The notes under the pieces: generated by a model
Seen by the model: only the letters and a program-made list of their open reading frames with translations
The model's database searches: none
Told to the model about the DNA's origin: nothing
Shown here: piece after piece, positions 1-9,478 of the stretch
Layout: every line of letters starts with the position of its first letter
Numbering within the stretch: position 1 is the first letter of the stretch
Position numbers and translations under genes: made by a program
From: CAYSLU01 sp964431965
Lineage (GTDB): Bacteria; Verrucomicrobiota; Kiritimatiellia; CAIKKV01; CAYSLU01
Assembly (NCBI GenBank): GCA_964431965.1
Contig: CAYSLU010000012.1
Coordinates: 11,745-75,744 of the forward strand
Length of the DNA stretch: 64,000 bases
Direction: 5' to 3'

Positions 1-1076
1 AACACATCCGCGCGCCCGCCGCCCCGCGCCCGCACGTCCGCGAGCGGCAGGTTGCCGGAGGCTGTTTCCCCCGCCACATAACCGTATCCGGCCGCGTCCA
101 CCGCCATCGCGTACGCGTGGTCCGCGCCGTTTCCGCCCAGGTAGCCCAGATGCTCGATGGCCGGCTTGAGGGTCCGCCGCCGAAGCTCGGCGTCGGGCTC
201 CGCCACCGGATCCAACTCGAAGCTCACCGTCTTGCCCTGAACGACATAGTGGCCGGCCGACGGCCACACCTGCCCGCCCTCCAGGCGGTAGAAGGTCGGC
301 GCGCGCTGGATGATCTCGCCGCACTCCATGTCAATCGCCAGATTCCCGGAGTTGTCGACCCGGAACGGATGCGCCGTGTCGTAGTCGAGCCGCAGCCGGG
401 AAATATCCGCGCCCGGCCAGGCGATGAAGACGTGCTCGAGCTCCTCGGCCTCCGCGTAGAGGAGGTAGTCCACGCCCGGCAGGACGTCCGCGTACCGGAT
501 CGTCGCGAAGGATGGCAGATCCTGGATCAGGCGCATCGGGTCGTTCCCGAATCCGAAGTAGTGCCGCCGGCCAAGCGACGGGCTGACCTCGCTGGCCTGG
601 GCCAGCCGGCTCATGCCCATGATCCCGATGCGGATGGTGAGCTCCTGCTTCAGGTCGATCGCCTTGTACTCCGTCCCGCGGATCCGGTACACCGTCGGCT
701 GCGACGGGATGTCCTTCACGATCGGGCGGCGGATCGTCATCAGCACCTGCCCGGGGCCGGGCATGACGTCGTATCCGGCTCCCCTCGCCAGGAAGTCGAA
801 GGCGCCGCCGTACTCCGGGCAATCGGCCTGAAGAACCGGCGTGCCGCCGACGAATCCCCCGCCGCCGGGAGGGGGGTGGGTCGCGATCGACTGCGGCGTT
901 CCCGGCGGGGGAGGCAGCGCGGGAGCCTTCTCGATATACTTGTCGCCGGACGGCCCCAGCGATGTGGCCGATACCGTCGCCGCGCCGGTTCGGTAGGCCG
1001 GCGCCTGCGCCCGCGCCGCACCCGCCGCTACGGCCAGGGCTACGGCGCACGTGATGGCCGCACGGCAGGTCTTCAT
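1..1076 (-). CDS. SBBP-type beta-propeller secreted protein, 3' part beyond window
   Basis: The reading frame is open to the left window edge, so only the first 358 codons are seen. It starts with a signal peptide (M-K-T-C-R-A-A..., hydrophobic core, A-R-A before the mature QAPAYRTG). The next roughly 280 residues (proline-rich PPPPG linker, then a beta-rich region with YRIRGTEYKAIDLKQ and DVLPGVDYLLYAE) look like the conserved domain that precedes SBBP repeats in PVC and Myxococcota proteins. The first blade appears at the edge as DHAYAMAVDAAGYGYVAG, the typical SBBP repeat. Role: exported, probably cell-surface or extracellular; no enzymatic motif is seen. The protein may run for many more repeats outside the window. 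Confidence 0.75.
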   Translation of the reverse strand, partial: MKTCRAAITCAVALAVAAGAARAQAPAYRTGAATVSATSLGPSGDKYIEKAPALPPPPGTPQSIATHPPPGGGGFVGGTPVLQADCPEYGGAFDFLARGAGYDVMPGPGQVLMTIRRPIVKDIPSQPTVYRIRGTEYKAIDLKQELTIRIGIMGMSRLAQASEVSPSLGRRHYFGFGNDPMRLIQDLPSFATIRYADVLPGVDYLLYAEAEELEHVFIAWPGADISRLRLDYDTAHPFRVDNSGNLAIDMECGEIIQRAPTFYRLEGGQVWPSAGHYVVQGKTVSFELDPVAEPDAELRRRTLKPAIEHLGYLGGNGADHAYAMAVDAAGYGYVAGETASGNLPLADVRARGGGRADV

Positions 1077-1171
1077 GGTTAAGGCGACTTCGGATTATGC
1101 AAACGCCAGCACCAGTATACGGGCGGCCCGGCCGGGTGTCAAAGCCGTGCGGTCTGCCGAGCGGCATGGGG

Positions 1172-2500
1172 TCAGCGGGCGGCCGCCGGGCGGTCCGAAC
1201 GGAGCACCAGGGGATCCACCAAGTCGAGAGTGGCTTCCACGGCACCCCGGTGGCTCTCGACGACGCCCCGCGCGCGCCGGCCGACATCGGCGCGCCACGC
1301 GGCGTCCTGCATCATGCGATCGATGGCGGCGTGCACGCCCGCGGCGTCGGGCACCTGCACGAGCCCGCCAGCCGACAGGAAGTCGGCCATCACGTCCGCA
1401 AAATTCTCCATGTTCGGGCCCACGATGACAGGCTTTCCGTACAGCGCCGGCTCGATCACGTTCTGTCCGCCGTGCTGCGTGAGGCTCTTGCCCACAAAAA
1501 TCGCCGACGCCGCGGAGTAGAAGCTCTTGAGCTCGCCCGTGGTATCCACGAGCAGCACGTCGGGATGTCCGTCGATAGCAGGTGCCCCGCGGGTCAGCTC
1601 GCTCCGGCGCACGACGCGGACGCCTCGCGCGCGCGCTGCCGCCAGAACCTCTTCCGAGCGCTCCACGTGTCGCGGTACCAGCACCAGCGCCGGAGCGCCG
1701 GCCTGTCCACGCCGGGCCGCGATGTAGTCGAGGAGCACGTCCTCCTCGCCCGCCCACGTGGAGCCGCCCACGAGGATCGGCCGCCCCTGGTCGATGCCGG
1801 CCGCCGCCAGCACGCCCGCCACCTTCGCCTCCCCGGCCGCGTCCGGTTGCGCCACATCGTACTTCGCCGTACCGAGAACCCGCACCCGGTCGGGCGGGGC
1901 CCCCAGGCTGATCAGCCGCTCGGCGTCGCCGCGCCCCTGCACGCACAGCACGTTCATCGCCTGCGCGACCGGCCGGAAGAAGAACCGCACCTTCCGATAG
2001 CCCCGGTACGAGCGCTCCGAGATCCGGCCGTTCACCAGCGCCACGGGAACCCCGCGCGCCCTTGCCTCGCGGATGACCGTCGGCCAGAGCTCGCACTCGG
2101 TCAGCACCAGCGCCCGGGGCTGAATCAGATCGAGCACGCGGCGGGCCACGATCGGCACATCGACCGGGAAGTACAGCAGCACGTCGTCCGCGTGCAGGAT
2201 CTTGCGCCCGATCGCGTGCGCCGTGGAGGTCGTCGTGGTGACGGCGAACGCGATCTCCGGCCGCCGCCGCCGCCACGCCTTCATCAGGAAGTCCGCGATG
2301 TAGATCTCGCCGACGCTCACGGCGTGCACCCAGACCCGCGGCTTCGCCCGCAGCCGGGCCTGCGTGTCCGCGTCATACCACCCCAGCCGCTGAAGGAAGC
2401 CCCGCCGGTACCCCCCACGCCTCCACATGCGGTAGAGGAATCGCGGCAGCATGGCCGTGAAGCCGATCGCGAACAGAATGTGGTACAGCGTCCAGCGCAT
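1172..2500 (-). CDS. waaA: 3-deoxy-D-manno-octulosonic acid transferase
   Basis: Adds Kdo from CMP-Kdo to lipid IVA at the inner face of the cytoplasmic membrane, so it points to a lipopolysaccharide-bearing outer membrane. The 442 residues are close to the usual 420-440. An N-terminal hydrophobic segment (about 5-22) anchors it. The acceptor-side motif HAVSVGEI carries the expected catalytic Glu (about residue 65), followed by TTTTSTAHAIGRK and the LTECELWP motif that is diagnostic of GT30. The C-terminal half has the nucleotide-sugar signature EPALYGKPVIVGPNMENF. It lies 2 bases after the Xer recombinase gene stop and is probably co-transcribed with it. Confidence 0.95.
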   Translation of the reverse strand: MRWTLYHILFAIGFTAMLPRFLYRMWRRGGYRRGFLQRLGWYDADTQARLRAKPRVWVHAVSVGEIYIADFLMKAWRRRRPEIAFAVTTTTSTAHAIGRKILHADDVLLYFPVDVPIVARRVLDLIQPRALVLTECELWPTVIREARARGVPVALVNGRISERSYRGYRKVRFFFRPVAQAMNVLCVQGRGDAERLISLGAPPDRVRVLGTAKYDVAQPDAAGEAKVAGVLAAAGIDQGRPILVGGSTWAGEEDVLLDYIAARRGQAGAPALVLVPRHVERSEEVLAAARARGVRVVRRSELTRGAPAIDGHPDVLLVDTTGELKSFYSAASAIFVGKSLTQHGGQNVIEPALYGKPVIVGPNMENFADVMADFLSAGGLVQVPDAAGVHAAIDRMMQDAAWRADVGRRARGVVESHRGAVEATLDLVDPLVLRSDRPAAAR

Positions 2501-2502
2501 CG

Positions 2503-3483
2503 TCAGGCCTTCGGATGTGCGTCCTCGTACACCTTCTTCAACCGCTCCACGCTCACGTGCGTGTAGATCTGCGTCGTCGACAGGCTCGCGTGCCCCAGCA
2601 GCTCCTGCACGCTGCGCAAGTCCGCCCCGGCATCCAGCATGTGCGTCGCGAAGGAGTGCCGCAGCTTGTGCGGCGTAACCTTCTCGCTCAGCCCGGACTC
2701 CGCCAGATACCGCTTCAGCAGGCGCTCGATCGATCGCGAGGTCAGGCGCCCACCGGAACGGTTTCGGAACACCGCCCGGTTACCCACCGAGCCGCGCACC
2801 GCTGGCCACAGGGCCCGCCCCCGCTCCATCGCCGCCTTGAGCGTCCGGCACGCCGGACGGCCCAGCGGACACAGCCGCTCCTTCTTCCCCTTGCCGCGCA
2901 CCAGCACCACGCCCGAGAGCAGATCGACGTCCCGCTCCTCCATCCCCGCCACCTCGCTGACCCGCGCCCCCGTGCTGTACAGCACTTCCAGGATCGCGGA
3001 GTCGCGCAGCGCCGCGTACTCCGCCGCCGTGCGCTCGGCCGGCTTCAGCGCGCCCTCCGCCTTCACCCACCCGCGGGCCGGCGACTCGATCAGCCGGGTC
3101 ACCTCCCCAACCGACAGGATCACCGGCAGCCGCCGCCCTTGCTTCGGCGCGCTCACACCGGCGAACGGATTCAGCTCGACGTACTCCTCCCGCTCCAGGA
3201 ACCGGTAGAACGAGCGCAGGCTCGACAGCTTCCGCGCCGCCGTGCTGGCCGCATCCCCGCTCTTTCGGAACTCGACCAGAAACTTCCGGGCCGCAAACTT
3301 GTCGGCCGACTTCCACGCGTACGGCTCCCTGGCGCCCGCCCCCCATGTCAGTCGGGCGAACTGCCGGATGTCGAGCAGGTAGCCGGACAGCGTATGGCGG
3401 GAGGCGTTCCGCTCGTGCTCCAGGTAGCGCGTGAAGTGCTCCACGCACGGATCCGCGCGGATGTCGCCCGCGTCAGCCGGCAT
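2503..3483 (-). CDS. tyrosine recombinase of the XerC/XerD family
   Basis: Site-specific recombinase, presumably for chromosome dimer resolution. The N-terminal SAM-like core-binding domain (FTRYLEHERNASRHTLSGYL) is followed by the catalytic domain. All active-site elements are present: Arg in TGARVSE, Lys in RGKGKKER, HKLRHSFAT, LGHASLSTT and the nucleophile Tyr in TQIYTHV. The start is taken at MPADAGD, which overlaps topA by 11 bases; an in-frame ATG 21 bases further upstream is possible but would overlap topA more. An internal stretch of about 15 residues (ALKPAERTAAEYAAL) before the first catalytic Arg is longer than in E. coli XerC. It sits between topA and waaA rather than in a mobile element, so a housekeeping Xer is the better reading. 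Whether it is XerC or XerD cannot be decided. Confidence 0.9.
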   Translation of the reverse strand: MPADAGDIRADPCVEHFTRYLEHERNASRHTLSGYLLDIRQFARLTWGAGAREPYAWKSADKFAARKFLVEFRKSGDAASTAARKLSSLRSFYRFLEREEYVELNPFAGVSAPKQGRRLPVILSVGEVTRLIESPARGWVKAEGALKPAERTAAEYAALRDSAILEVLYSTGARVSEVAGMEERDVDLLSGVVLVRGKGKKERLCPLGRPACRTLKAAMERGRALWPAVRGSVGNRAVFRNRSGGRLTSRSIERLLKRYLAESGLSEKVTPHKLRHSFATHMLDAGADLRSVQELLGHASLSTTQIYTHVSVERLKKVYEDAHPKA

Positions 3484-6016
3484 CGGGTTCCTTTCGCGCC
3501 GCATCGCCCTCGGCCGCGCCTTCCCCCTCGGCCGCGCCGGCCAGCTGGTACCGCTTCGCCAGCTTCTTCAGAGCCGCAACCTGCTTCGGCGACAGCGAGC
3601 GCTTGCGCGCGAACTGGGACGAAAGGGAGTCGTAGAACACCTTGTCGTCCATCACCCGCCGCCCGCGCTGCACGGCCGGCTTCCACTCGGTGACGGCCCG
3701 GAACGTCTCCAGCAGCTGCGCGGTCTCGGCCCCGTCCGCCGCCGACGGAAGCGCGATGCCGATCTCGGTCATGGTCGCTTCGAAGTTCGGAATCTGGTCC
3801 CCGTACTTCATCAGCAGCCGGTCCAGGGCGCCGATCTGCGCGGGCGACAGGTCCCGCTCCATCGCCGCCTGGCTCGCCACCGAGTCGATGAACTTGCGGT
3901 CGTCGTAGGTGCGCCCGCGCCGCTCCGTCGGCTCCTCGCACGTGACGAGCTTCAGGATCTCTAGCTTGCGGATCGTGCTCGGGCTCGGCCCCTGCGGAAC
4001 CCCGGCGAAGTGCCCGAAGCCGACCTCGCCCAGCGTCCCTTCCATCGTCGGAACCTGCTCGCCGTAGCGCGCCGCGATGCGCGCCAGGGCCTCGAGCTGC
4101 CGCATGGAAATGCCCGCCGCGTTCTCGGCCAGCTTCTCGCCGATGGAGTCGGCGAACCGCCGGTCGCTGTACGTGCGCCGGCCGCGCTTCACCTCGGGGC
4201 CCCACGCGGTCACGCCCTTCAGCGCCTCCAGCAGCTTGCCCACCTTCGCCGGGTCCGCGCTCGGGCCCTTGGCCTGCTTCATCCACTCCACGAAGCGCGC
4301 ATAGAAGTCCGCCAGCATCTTGGCCCACGCCACCTTGCCGTTCTCGATCTCGTCGAGCGACTCCTCCATGCTGGCCGTGAACTTGACGTCGAACAGCTCG
4401 TTCAAGCTCTCCACCAGCAACCGGAAGACGCGCATGCCCAGTTCGGTCGGGCGCAGCGACCGCTTCTCGAGGTCGACGTAGCGCCGGGCGTTGAGCGTCG
4501 AGAGAATGGCCGCGTACGTGCTCGGGCGGCCCACCCCGTTGGCCTCGAGCGCACGCACCAGCGAGGCTTCGCTGTAGCGGCCCGGGGGCTGCGTCTCCTT
4601 GCGCTCGCTCAGCCACTCGATCCGGTCCAGCGCCTCGCCCTCGCGCAGCGTCGGGAGCTGCTCGACCTGCTCCTCCTCGTCCGCCTCGCGATCCTTGTCC
4701 TTCTCCTTCGGCGCCGTCGCGTCCACGCCCGTCACCTGCATGTAGCCCGGGAACAGCACCCGAGAGGCCGACGCCCGGAACAGATAGGTGCTCGTCTTGC
4801 CTTCCGGCGGCACCGCCTCGATCTCCGCCGCCCGCTGCTCGATCTTGGCCGGCGCCATCTGGCTCGCCACGAAGCGCTTCCAGATCAGCGCGTAGAGCTT
4901 CATCTGGTCCGGCGTCAGCCGGTCGGTCAGGCTCTCGGGCGTGCGGGTGACGTCGGTTGGCCGGATGGCCTCGTGCGCCTCCTGAGCCCCGCTTCGGCTG
5001 CGGTACACGTTCGGATTCTCCGGCACGTACTCGCGGCCGAACCGCGCGGCGATCATCTCCAGGCAGGCCTGCTGCGCGTCCTTCGCGATCGAGAAGGAGT
5101 CCGTTCGCATGTAGGTGATCAGGCCCACCGGCCCCTCGCCGAGCTCGACGCCTTCGTACAGATCCTGCGCGATCCGCATCGTCCGCGACGGAGAGAACCC
5201 GCACACGGTCGATGCGCCCTGCTGCAGCGTGCTCGTGATGTGCGGCGGGAACGGCCGCTTCGAGATCTCCCGCGTCGAGAGGCGCGTGACCCGCATCGCG
5301 CGGTCGTCCAAGTCCTCCGCGATCGCCTTCGCTCGCTCCTCGCTCGTGATCTCGGCGGTCTCCCCGTCGATCTTCGACAGGCGCGCCCGGAACGGATCGC
5401 GCGGGTCCTCCTGCTTGCGGACGAGCGCGCCCATGATCCAATACGGCGCCGGCACGAACTTCGTGATCTCGTCCTCACGCTCGCACACCAGGCGCAGCGC
5501 CACGGACTGCACGCGCCCCGCGCTCAGCCCCCGCTTCACCCGGCTCCACAGCAGCGGGCTGACTTTGTAGCCGACGATCCGGTCCAGCACCCGCCGCGCC
5601 TGCTGCGCATCCACCCGGTTGCGGTCGATGCCGGCCGGGTGATCGAACGCCGCCCGCACCGCGCGCGGCGTGATCTCGTTGTAGGAGACGCGCACGTAGT
5701 TCGCGTTCGGCGCCTTCTCCTTGAGCAGCGCCTCGAGGTGCCAGGCGATGGCCTCGCCCTCCCGGTCCGGATCGGGCGCGAGGTACACGGACTCCGCATC
5801 CTTGGCCGCCTTCGTCAGCTCCCCAATAATCTTCTCGCGGCCCTTCACGACCACGTACTCCGGGGCGAAATCGTGCTCGATGTCCACGCCCAGCTTCTTC
5901 AGCGGCAGGTCGCGCACGTGGCCCATCGACGCCTTGACCACGAAATCGCCGCCCAGGATCTTGTTGATCGTCTTCGCCTTGGCCGGCGACTCAACGATGA
6001 CCAGGTTCTTGCCCAT
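3473..6016 (-). CDS. topA: DNA topoisomerase I with three C-terminal repeats in place of zinc fingers
   Basis: Type IA topoisomerase that relaxes negative supercoils. The Toprim domain begins at residue 4 (VIVESPAKAKTI), with acidic metal ligands in PDPDREGEAIAWH (about 81-93). GLSAGRVQSVALRL lies at about 163-176. The nucleophile is Tyr302 in GLITYMRTDSFS. The core ends near residue 590. The usual C4 zinc fingers are absent: the tail has a single Cys (about 693). It holds three related units at about 597-668, 686-755 and 768-825, each with the pattern V-T-x-W/E, R-G-R-x-Y/M-x-D-x-x-F-x-D-S and a helix ending A-R-Y/K-Y-G. This looks like an alternative DNA-binding tail. The gene lies 8 bases downstream of dprA, so dprA-topA-xer-waaA may be one operon. 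Confidence 0.96.
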   Translation of the reverse strand: MGKNLVIVESPAKAKTINKILGGDFVVKASMGHVRDLPLKKLGVDIEHDFAPEYVVVKGREKIIGELTKAAKDAESVYLAPDPDREGEAIAWHLEALLKEKAPNANYVRVSYNEITPRAVRAAFDHPAGIDRNRVDAQQARRVLDRIVGYKVSPLLWSRVKRGLSAGRVQSVALRLVCEREDEITKFVPAPYWIMGALVRKQEDPRDPFRARLSKIDGETAEITSEERAKAIAEDLDDRAMRVTRLSTREISKRPFPPHITSTLQQGASTVCGFSPSRTMRIAQDLYEGVELGEGPVGLITYMRTDSFSIAKDAQQACLEMIAARFGREYVPENPNVYRSRSGAQEAHEAIRPTDVTRTPESLTDRLTPDQMKLYALIWKRFVASQMAPAKIEQRAAEIEAVPPEGKTSTYLFRASASRVLFPGYMQVTGVDATAPKEKDKDREADEEEQVEQLPTLREGEALDRIEWLSERKETQPPGRYSEASLVRALEANGVGRPSTYAAILSTLNARRYVDLEKRSLRPTELGMRVFRLLVESLNELFDVKFTASMEESLDEIENGKVAWAKMLADFYARFVEWMKQAKGPSADPAKVGKLLEALKGVTAWGPEVKRGRRTYSDRRFADSIGEKLAENAAGISMRQLEALARIAARYGEQVPTMEGTLGEVGFGHFAGVPQGPSPSTIRKLEILKLVTCEEPTERRGRTYDDRKFIDSVASQAAMERDLSPAQIGALDRLLMKYGDQIPNFEATMTEIGIALPSAADGAETAQLLETFRAVTEWKPAVQRGRRVMDDKVFYDSLSSQFARKRSLSPKQVAALKKLAKRYQLAGAAEGEGAAEGDAARKEPDAG

Positions 6017-6024
6017 GTGATGTC

Positions 6025-7155
6025 CTACCTTACCAGTTCCAGCACCCGCCCCGGACGCATCCGTACCACCCGCTTCAGCTCCAGCCCCACAACCGCCGCC
6101 GCCGCATCCGCCGCGCCGAGGCCGGCCGCACGGGTCAGCGTGTCGAGATCCATCCGCTCCTCGCCGCGCAGGGCTTCCACAACAGCCGACTCGGCTGGCG
6201 TCAGCACGGGCATCGGCCCCGTCCGCTCCGGGCCGGCGCCGCTCGCCGCCGAAGTCGCGCTCCGTCGCTCCGGCCGAACCAGGGCGCCCAACGCGTCCAG
6301 CACATCGTCTACGCTCTCCGCCAGCGCAGCGCCATCCTTGATTAGGCGATGGCTGCCCTGCGAGGACGCCGAATCGATCCGCCCCGGAACCGCAAAAACC
6401 TGCCGCCCCTGGTCCGCCGCCTCGCGCGCCGTAATCATGGCCCCGCTCGTCAGCCCCGCCTCCACCACCAGCACGCCCTGCGACAGTCCGCTGACGAGCC
6501 GGTTCCGGATCGGGAACGTCGTCTTGTCCGGCTCCCGGCCCATCGCAAACTCGCTCAGCACCGCACCTGCGCCATCGGCAATCGCACGAGCCAGATCGGC
6601 GTTCTCCGGAGGATACAGCCGGTCCAACGCTCCGCCCAGCACCGCGATCGTCCGCCCCCCGGCCTTCAGCGCGCCCTGGTGCGCCGCCGTGTCAATCCCT
6701 CGCGCCAGGCCGCTGACCACCGTATAGCCCGCCTGCGCCAGTCCGTATCCGAACCGTCCCGCCGTGTCCAGACCGTAGTGCGTCGTCCGCCTCGACCCGA
6801 CCACCGCCACCGCATGCCGGTCGCGCCGGCCGTCCAACCCACCCTGCACGTACAGCGCCAGCGGCGGGTCATGGATCTCCCGCAACGGATCAGGGTACCC
6901 CTCGTCCGCCGGCGTCACGATGGACGCGCCCGTCCGCCGGGCACGGTCCACCTCGTCCGACGGGTCAACCCGACTCCTGCGCTCGGCAATCGCACGCGCC
7001 AGCTCCGGGCCGACCCCGTCCGCTCGCATCAGATCCGCCCGCCCCACCTCAAAAATCGCTTCAACCGACCCCAAGACCCCAGCCAACGCCCGCACGCACA
7101 CCGGCCCGACGCCCTGCATTATGTTGAGCGCAATGTACGCTTCACGCGTGTTCAT
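6025..7155 (-). CDS. dprA: DNA-processing protein A (natural transformation)
   Basis: Binds incoming single-stranded DNA and loads RecA during transformation. The 376 residues contain an N-terminal helix-hairpin-helix (IMQGVGPVCVRALAG), the Rossmann core with VVGSRRTTHYG, SGLARGIDTAAHQGAL, GGALDRLYPPEN and SGAMITAREAADQGR, and a C-terminal winged helix (TPAESAVVEALRGEERMDL). The start MNTREAY is chosen because a strong ribosome site (GGGGAGGGGGAGACG) precedes it. An upstream extension of 79 codons in the same frame has no family resemblance and covers the promoter region. It is divergent from the hydrolase gene to the right. Confidence 0.95.
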   Translation of the reverse strand: MNTREAYIALNIMQGVGPVCVRALAGVLGSVEAIFEVGRADLMRADGVGPELARAIAERRSRVDPSDEVDRARRTGASIVTPADEGYPDPLREIHDPPLALYVQGGLDGRRDRHAVAVVGSRRTTHYGLDTAGRFGYGLAQAGYTVVSGLARGIDTAAHQGALKAGGRTIAVLGGALDRLYPPENADLARAIADGAGAVLSEFAMGREPDKTTFPIRNRLVSGLSQGVLVVEAGLTSGAMITAREAADQGRQVFAVPGRIDSASSQGSHRLIKDGAALAESVDDVLDALGALVRPERRSATSAASGAGPERTGPMPVLTPAESAVVEALRGEERMDLDTLTRAAGLGAADAAAAVVGLELKRVVRMRPGRVLELVR

Positions 7156-7384
7156 CGTCTCCCCCTCCCCGCAGCCCCCCCACCCGTAGACACGCAGCAA
7201 AAAAAGAGGAGCGTAAATACCACAGTTCGCCCGATCCACGCAAGCATCACGCCTGAGACGGCTGTAACCAAATGTCAACAAATAGGTTGCGCAGACGCCG
7301 CAAACGAATGCTCCGTTTTTTGGGGATTGATCCTCATCCACCCGCCGCCTATACATGGCATCTGTATTCCCTGAGGAGGCTCCG

Positions 7385-9478
7385 ATGCTCAAGACACTCC
7401 ACTACTCGGGCCGCATGGCCGGGCGGCGCCCCGACCGGTTGTGGCGCGAACAGACGCAAGAGGCGCTCCGCTCCCTGCTCGACAGCCGGGGGCCCCGCCT
7501 GTCGACCGCCGGTGCCGCCTCCTGGCGACAGTGGAAGGCGGACTCCGCGCTCCTTGTTAAGGAGTCACTGGCCTGCCTGCGATCGGGTCTCCCGTCGATT
7601 GTGCCCGCCGCCACCGTCGTATCGACCCGTTCCTACGATGGCTTTGGCGTCGAGCGTCTGACCGTCGAGGCCGTCCCGGGTTGGGTCGTCGGTCTGGATC
7701 TCTACCTGCCCGCCGGCGGCGGCCCGTTCGTGCCGATCATCTGCCCCTGCGGCCACGGGCCCAAGTGGCTGGCGGACCATCAGGTCCCGCCGCAGGTCCT
7801 CGCGCGCAACGGATTTGCGGCGGCTCTGTTCGATATGCCCATGTTCGGCGAACGCAGCCGCGACAACGATCACTTCATCCAGGGGCCGCAGAGCCTGCTG
7901 ACCGGCCTCCCGAGCATCTTCTACTTTCTCGTGGATCTTGTGCGCGTGGCGGACTACCTGCAGACGCGCGCCGACATCGACTTCTCGCGCGGCATGGGCG
8001 TTACCGGCGTTTCCGGCGGCGGCGTGGCCACCATGTTCATGCCGCATGTGGACGACCGGGTGAAGGCCATTGCCCCCGCCTGCTGCACCGTCCCGCTCGG
8101 CAACCACGTGGTCGATGGCCTGTATACCGGCTGCGTCGAGAATTACCTCGGCGGGCAGGCCGCCGCCGGCCTCGATCTCCATCACCTCATCTGCATCGCC
8201 GCGCCCATCCCGTGCCTCGTCATGGCCGGAGCCCGGGACGAGCTGTTCCGCGAGCCAGCCGTTCGACGCGCATACGCCGACATCGAGCGCGCCTATGCGC
8301 TCGAGGGCGCCGCCGACCGGCTCTCGCTGATCATGGACGACGCACCGCACCAGTACACGCCGCGCATGGCGGGGCACGCCGTCCGCTGGTTCCGGCACTG
8401 GCTGCGCGGAGTGCCGGACGCTCCCGCCGACGAGCGGGTGGATCTGATCCCGGAGTCCGAACTGCGATGCGGCTCGGATCATCTGACGCTGGGGATGCTC
8501 CAGATGACCGTGCGCCGCGTCACCGATCTGGCGAGCGGGCGGGCGATCCGATGCGACGAGGCCGCCATACGCGCGGTGCTCGGTCTGGCCGCCGGCTCCC
8601 TGGCCGCTGATGTCGAATCCGTTCACCCGCCAACCGACTGGGGGCCGCTCGGGCTGCACCGGCACGTCCTTCACCCCGAGGGCGACATACCGGTCCCGAT
8701 CCTGGAGATGGGCTACCCCGGGGCAGCGGAGGGAACCGTTCTCGCCTTCGGCGAAGAGGGCCCGCTCGCCATGCTGCGCCAGAAGGGCGGCCTCGGCCCG
8801 CTCCGCCGCCGGATGCTGGCCGCCGATATCCGCGGGTACGGCGAACTGACGCCGGAGTCCGTTGACTACGACGTGTACGGTTGGTGCTCGGTGGATCGGG
8901 CCATCGGCGATCTGCACTACCTGATCGGCCGCACGGCGGCCGGCGCACAGACGATGGACGTGTTGCGCGCGATCCACTTCGCCTGCGCCGCCGGGGAGGA
9001 CGGCATCGCGCCCACGCTGGTCGGCCAAGCCGGCGCTGCGCTACCCGTCTTGTTCGCGGGCATCCTGGACTCGCGCGTGAACCGCATCGTGCTCGACTCA
9101 GGCCTCTCCACGTTCGCGGCACTGGCAACAACTCCCCAGCCCGTCTGGAACCGCTACCACTACATCCCGGACGTGCTCCGCTCGTTCGACATCCCGGAAC
9201 TGATGGCCGCCCATCCGGGGAAGCAGTTCCTGCTCCTCTCGCCCCGCGATGGTGATGCCGGCGAGCTGAGCGATCAAGCCGCCCGAGTCCTGTTTCCCAA
9301 AGGCCAACCGTCCAATGTCCGGCTCGTCCTCGGCAGCCCATCCGCCCCGGCCGCCATCGCCGCTTGGCTGAATGCTCACCCACAGGCGATCTGGAGTCCG
9401 CGGCCGCAGGGCGCAGGCTACTCCGGCGTCACCAGCCGGCAGCCGATCCCGGGCTCCGTCGTCAGAAGGACCGGATGA
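7385..9478 (+). CDS. two-domain alpha/beta-hydrolase (acetyl-xylan esterase/dienelactone hydrolase type)
   Basis: The start is the ATG behind the ribosome site GAGGAGG; a nearer-upstream in-frame ATG has none. The 697 residues hold two alpha/beta-hydrolase folds. The first has an oxyanion region (PIICPCGHGPKW), the nucleophile elbow GVTGVSGGGVA, an acid in MAGARDELF and a His in MDDAPHQYTP, so it should be an active esterase or deacylase. In the second domain the elbow reads VGQAGAALP with no Ser and no clear His, so it is probably structural. No signal peptide is seen, so it is cytoplasmic unless exported otherwise. The family is common in PVC carbohydrate degraders, but the substrate cannot be read from the sequence. 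The 229-base divergent region upstream contains a short inverted repeat (TTGCG 7287-7291, CGCAA 7299-7303). Confidence 0.75.
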   Translation: MLKTLHYSGRMAGRRPDRLWREQTQEALRSLLDSRGPRLSTAGAASWRQWKADSALLVKESLACLRSGLPSIVPAATVVSTRSYDGFGVERLTVEAVPGWVVGLDLYLPAGGGPFVPIICPCGHGPKWLADHQVPPQVLARNGFAAALFDMPMFGERSRDNDHFIQGPQSLLTGLPSIFYFLVDLVRVADYLQTRADIDFSRGMGVTGVSGGGVATMFMPHVDDRVKAIAPACCTVPLGNHVVDGLYTGCVENYLGGQAAAGLDLHHLICIAAPIPCLVMAGARDELFREPAVRRAYADIERAYALEGAADRLSLIMDDAPHQYTPRMAGHAVRWFRHWLRGVPDAPADERVDLIPESELRCGSDHLTLGMLQMTVRRVTDLASGRAIRCDEAAIRAVLGLAAGSLAADVESVHPPTDWGPLGLHRHVLHPEGDIPVPILEMGYPGAAEGTVLAFGEEGPLAMLRQKGGLGPLRRRMLAADIRGYGELTPESVDYDVYGWCSVDRAIGDLHYLIGRTAAGAQTMDVLRAIHFACAAGEDGIAPTLVGQAGAALPVLFAGILDSRVNRIVLDSGLSTFAALATTPQPVWNRYHYIPDVLRSFDIPELMAAHPGKQFLLLSPRDGDAGELSDQAARVLFPKGQPSNVRLVLGSPSAPAAIAAWLNAHPQAIWSPRPQGAGYSGVTSRQPIPGSVVRRTG

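Noticed and set aside
7156..7392. Longer dprA start adding 79 residues
   Set aside because: No family similarity, no ribosome site, and it removes the divergent promoter region; the inner ATG has a strong site.
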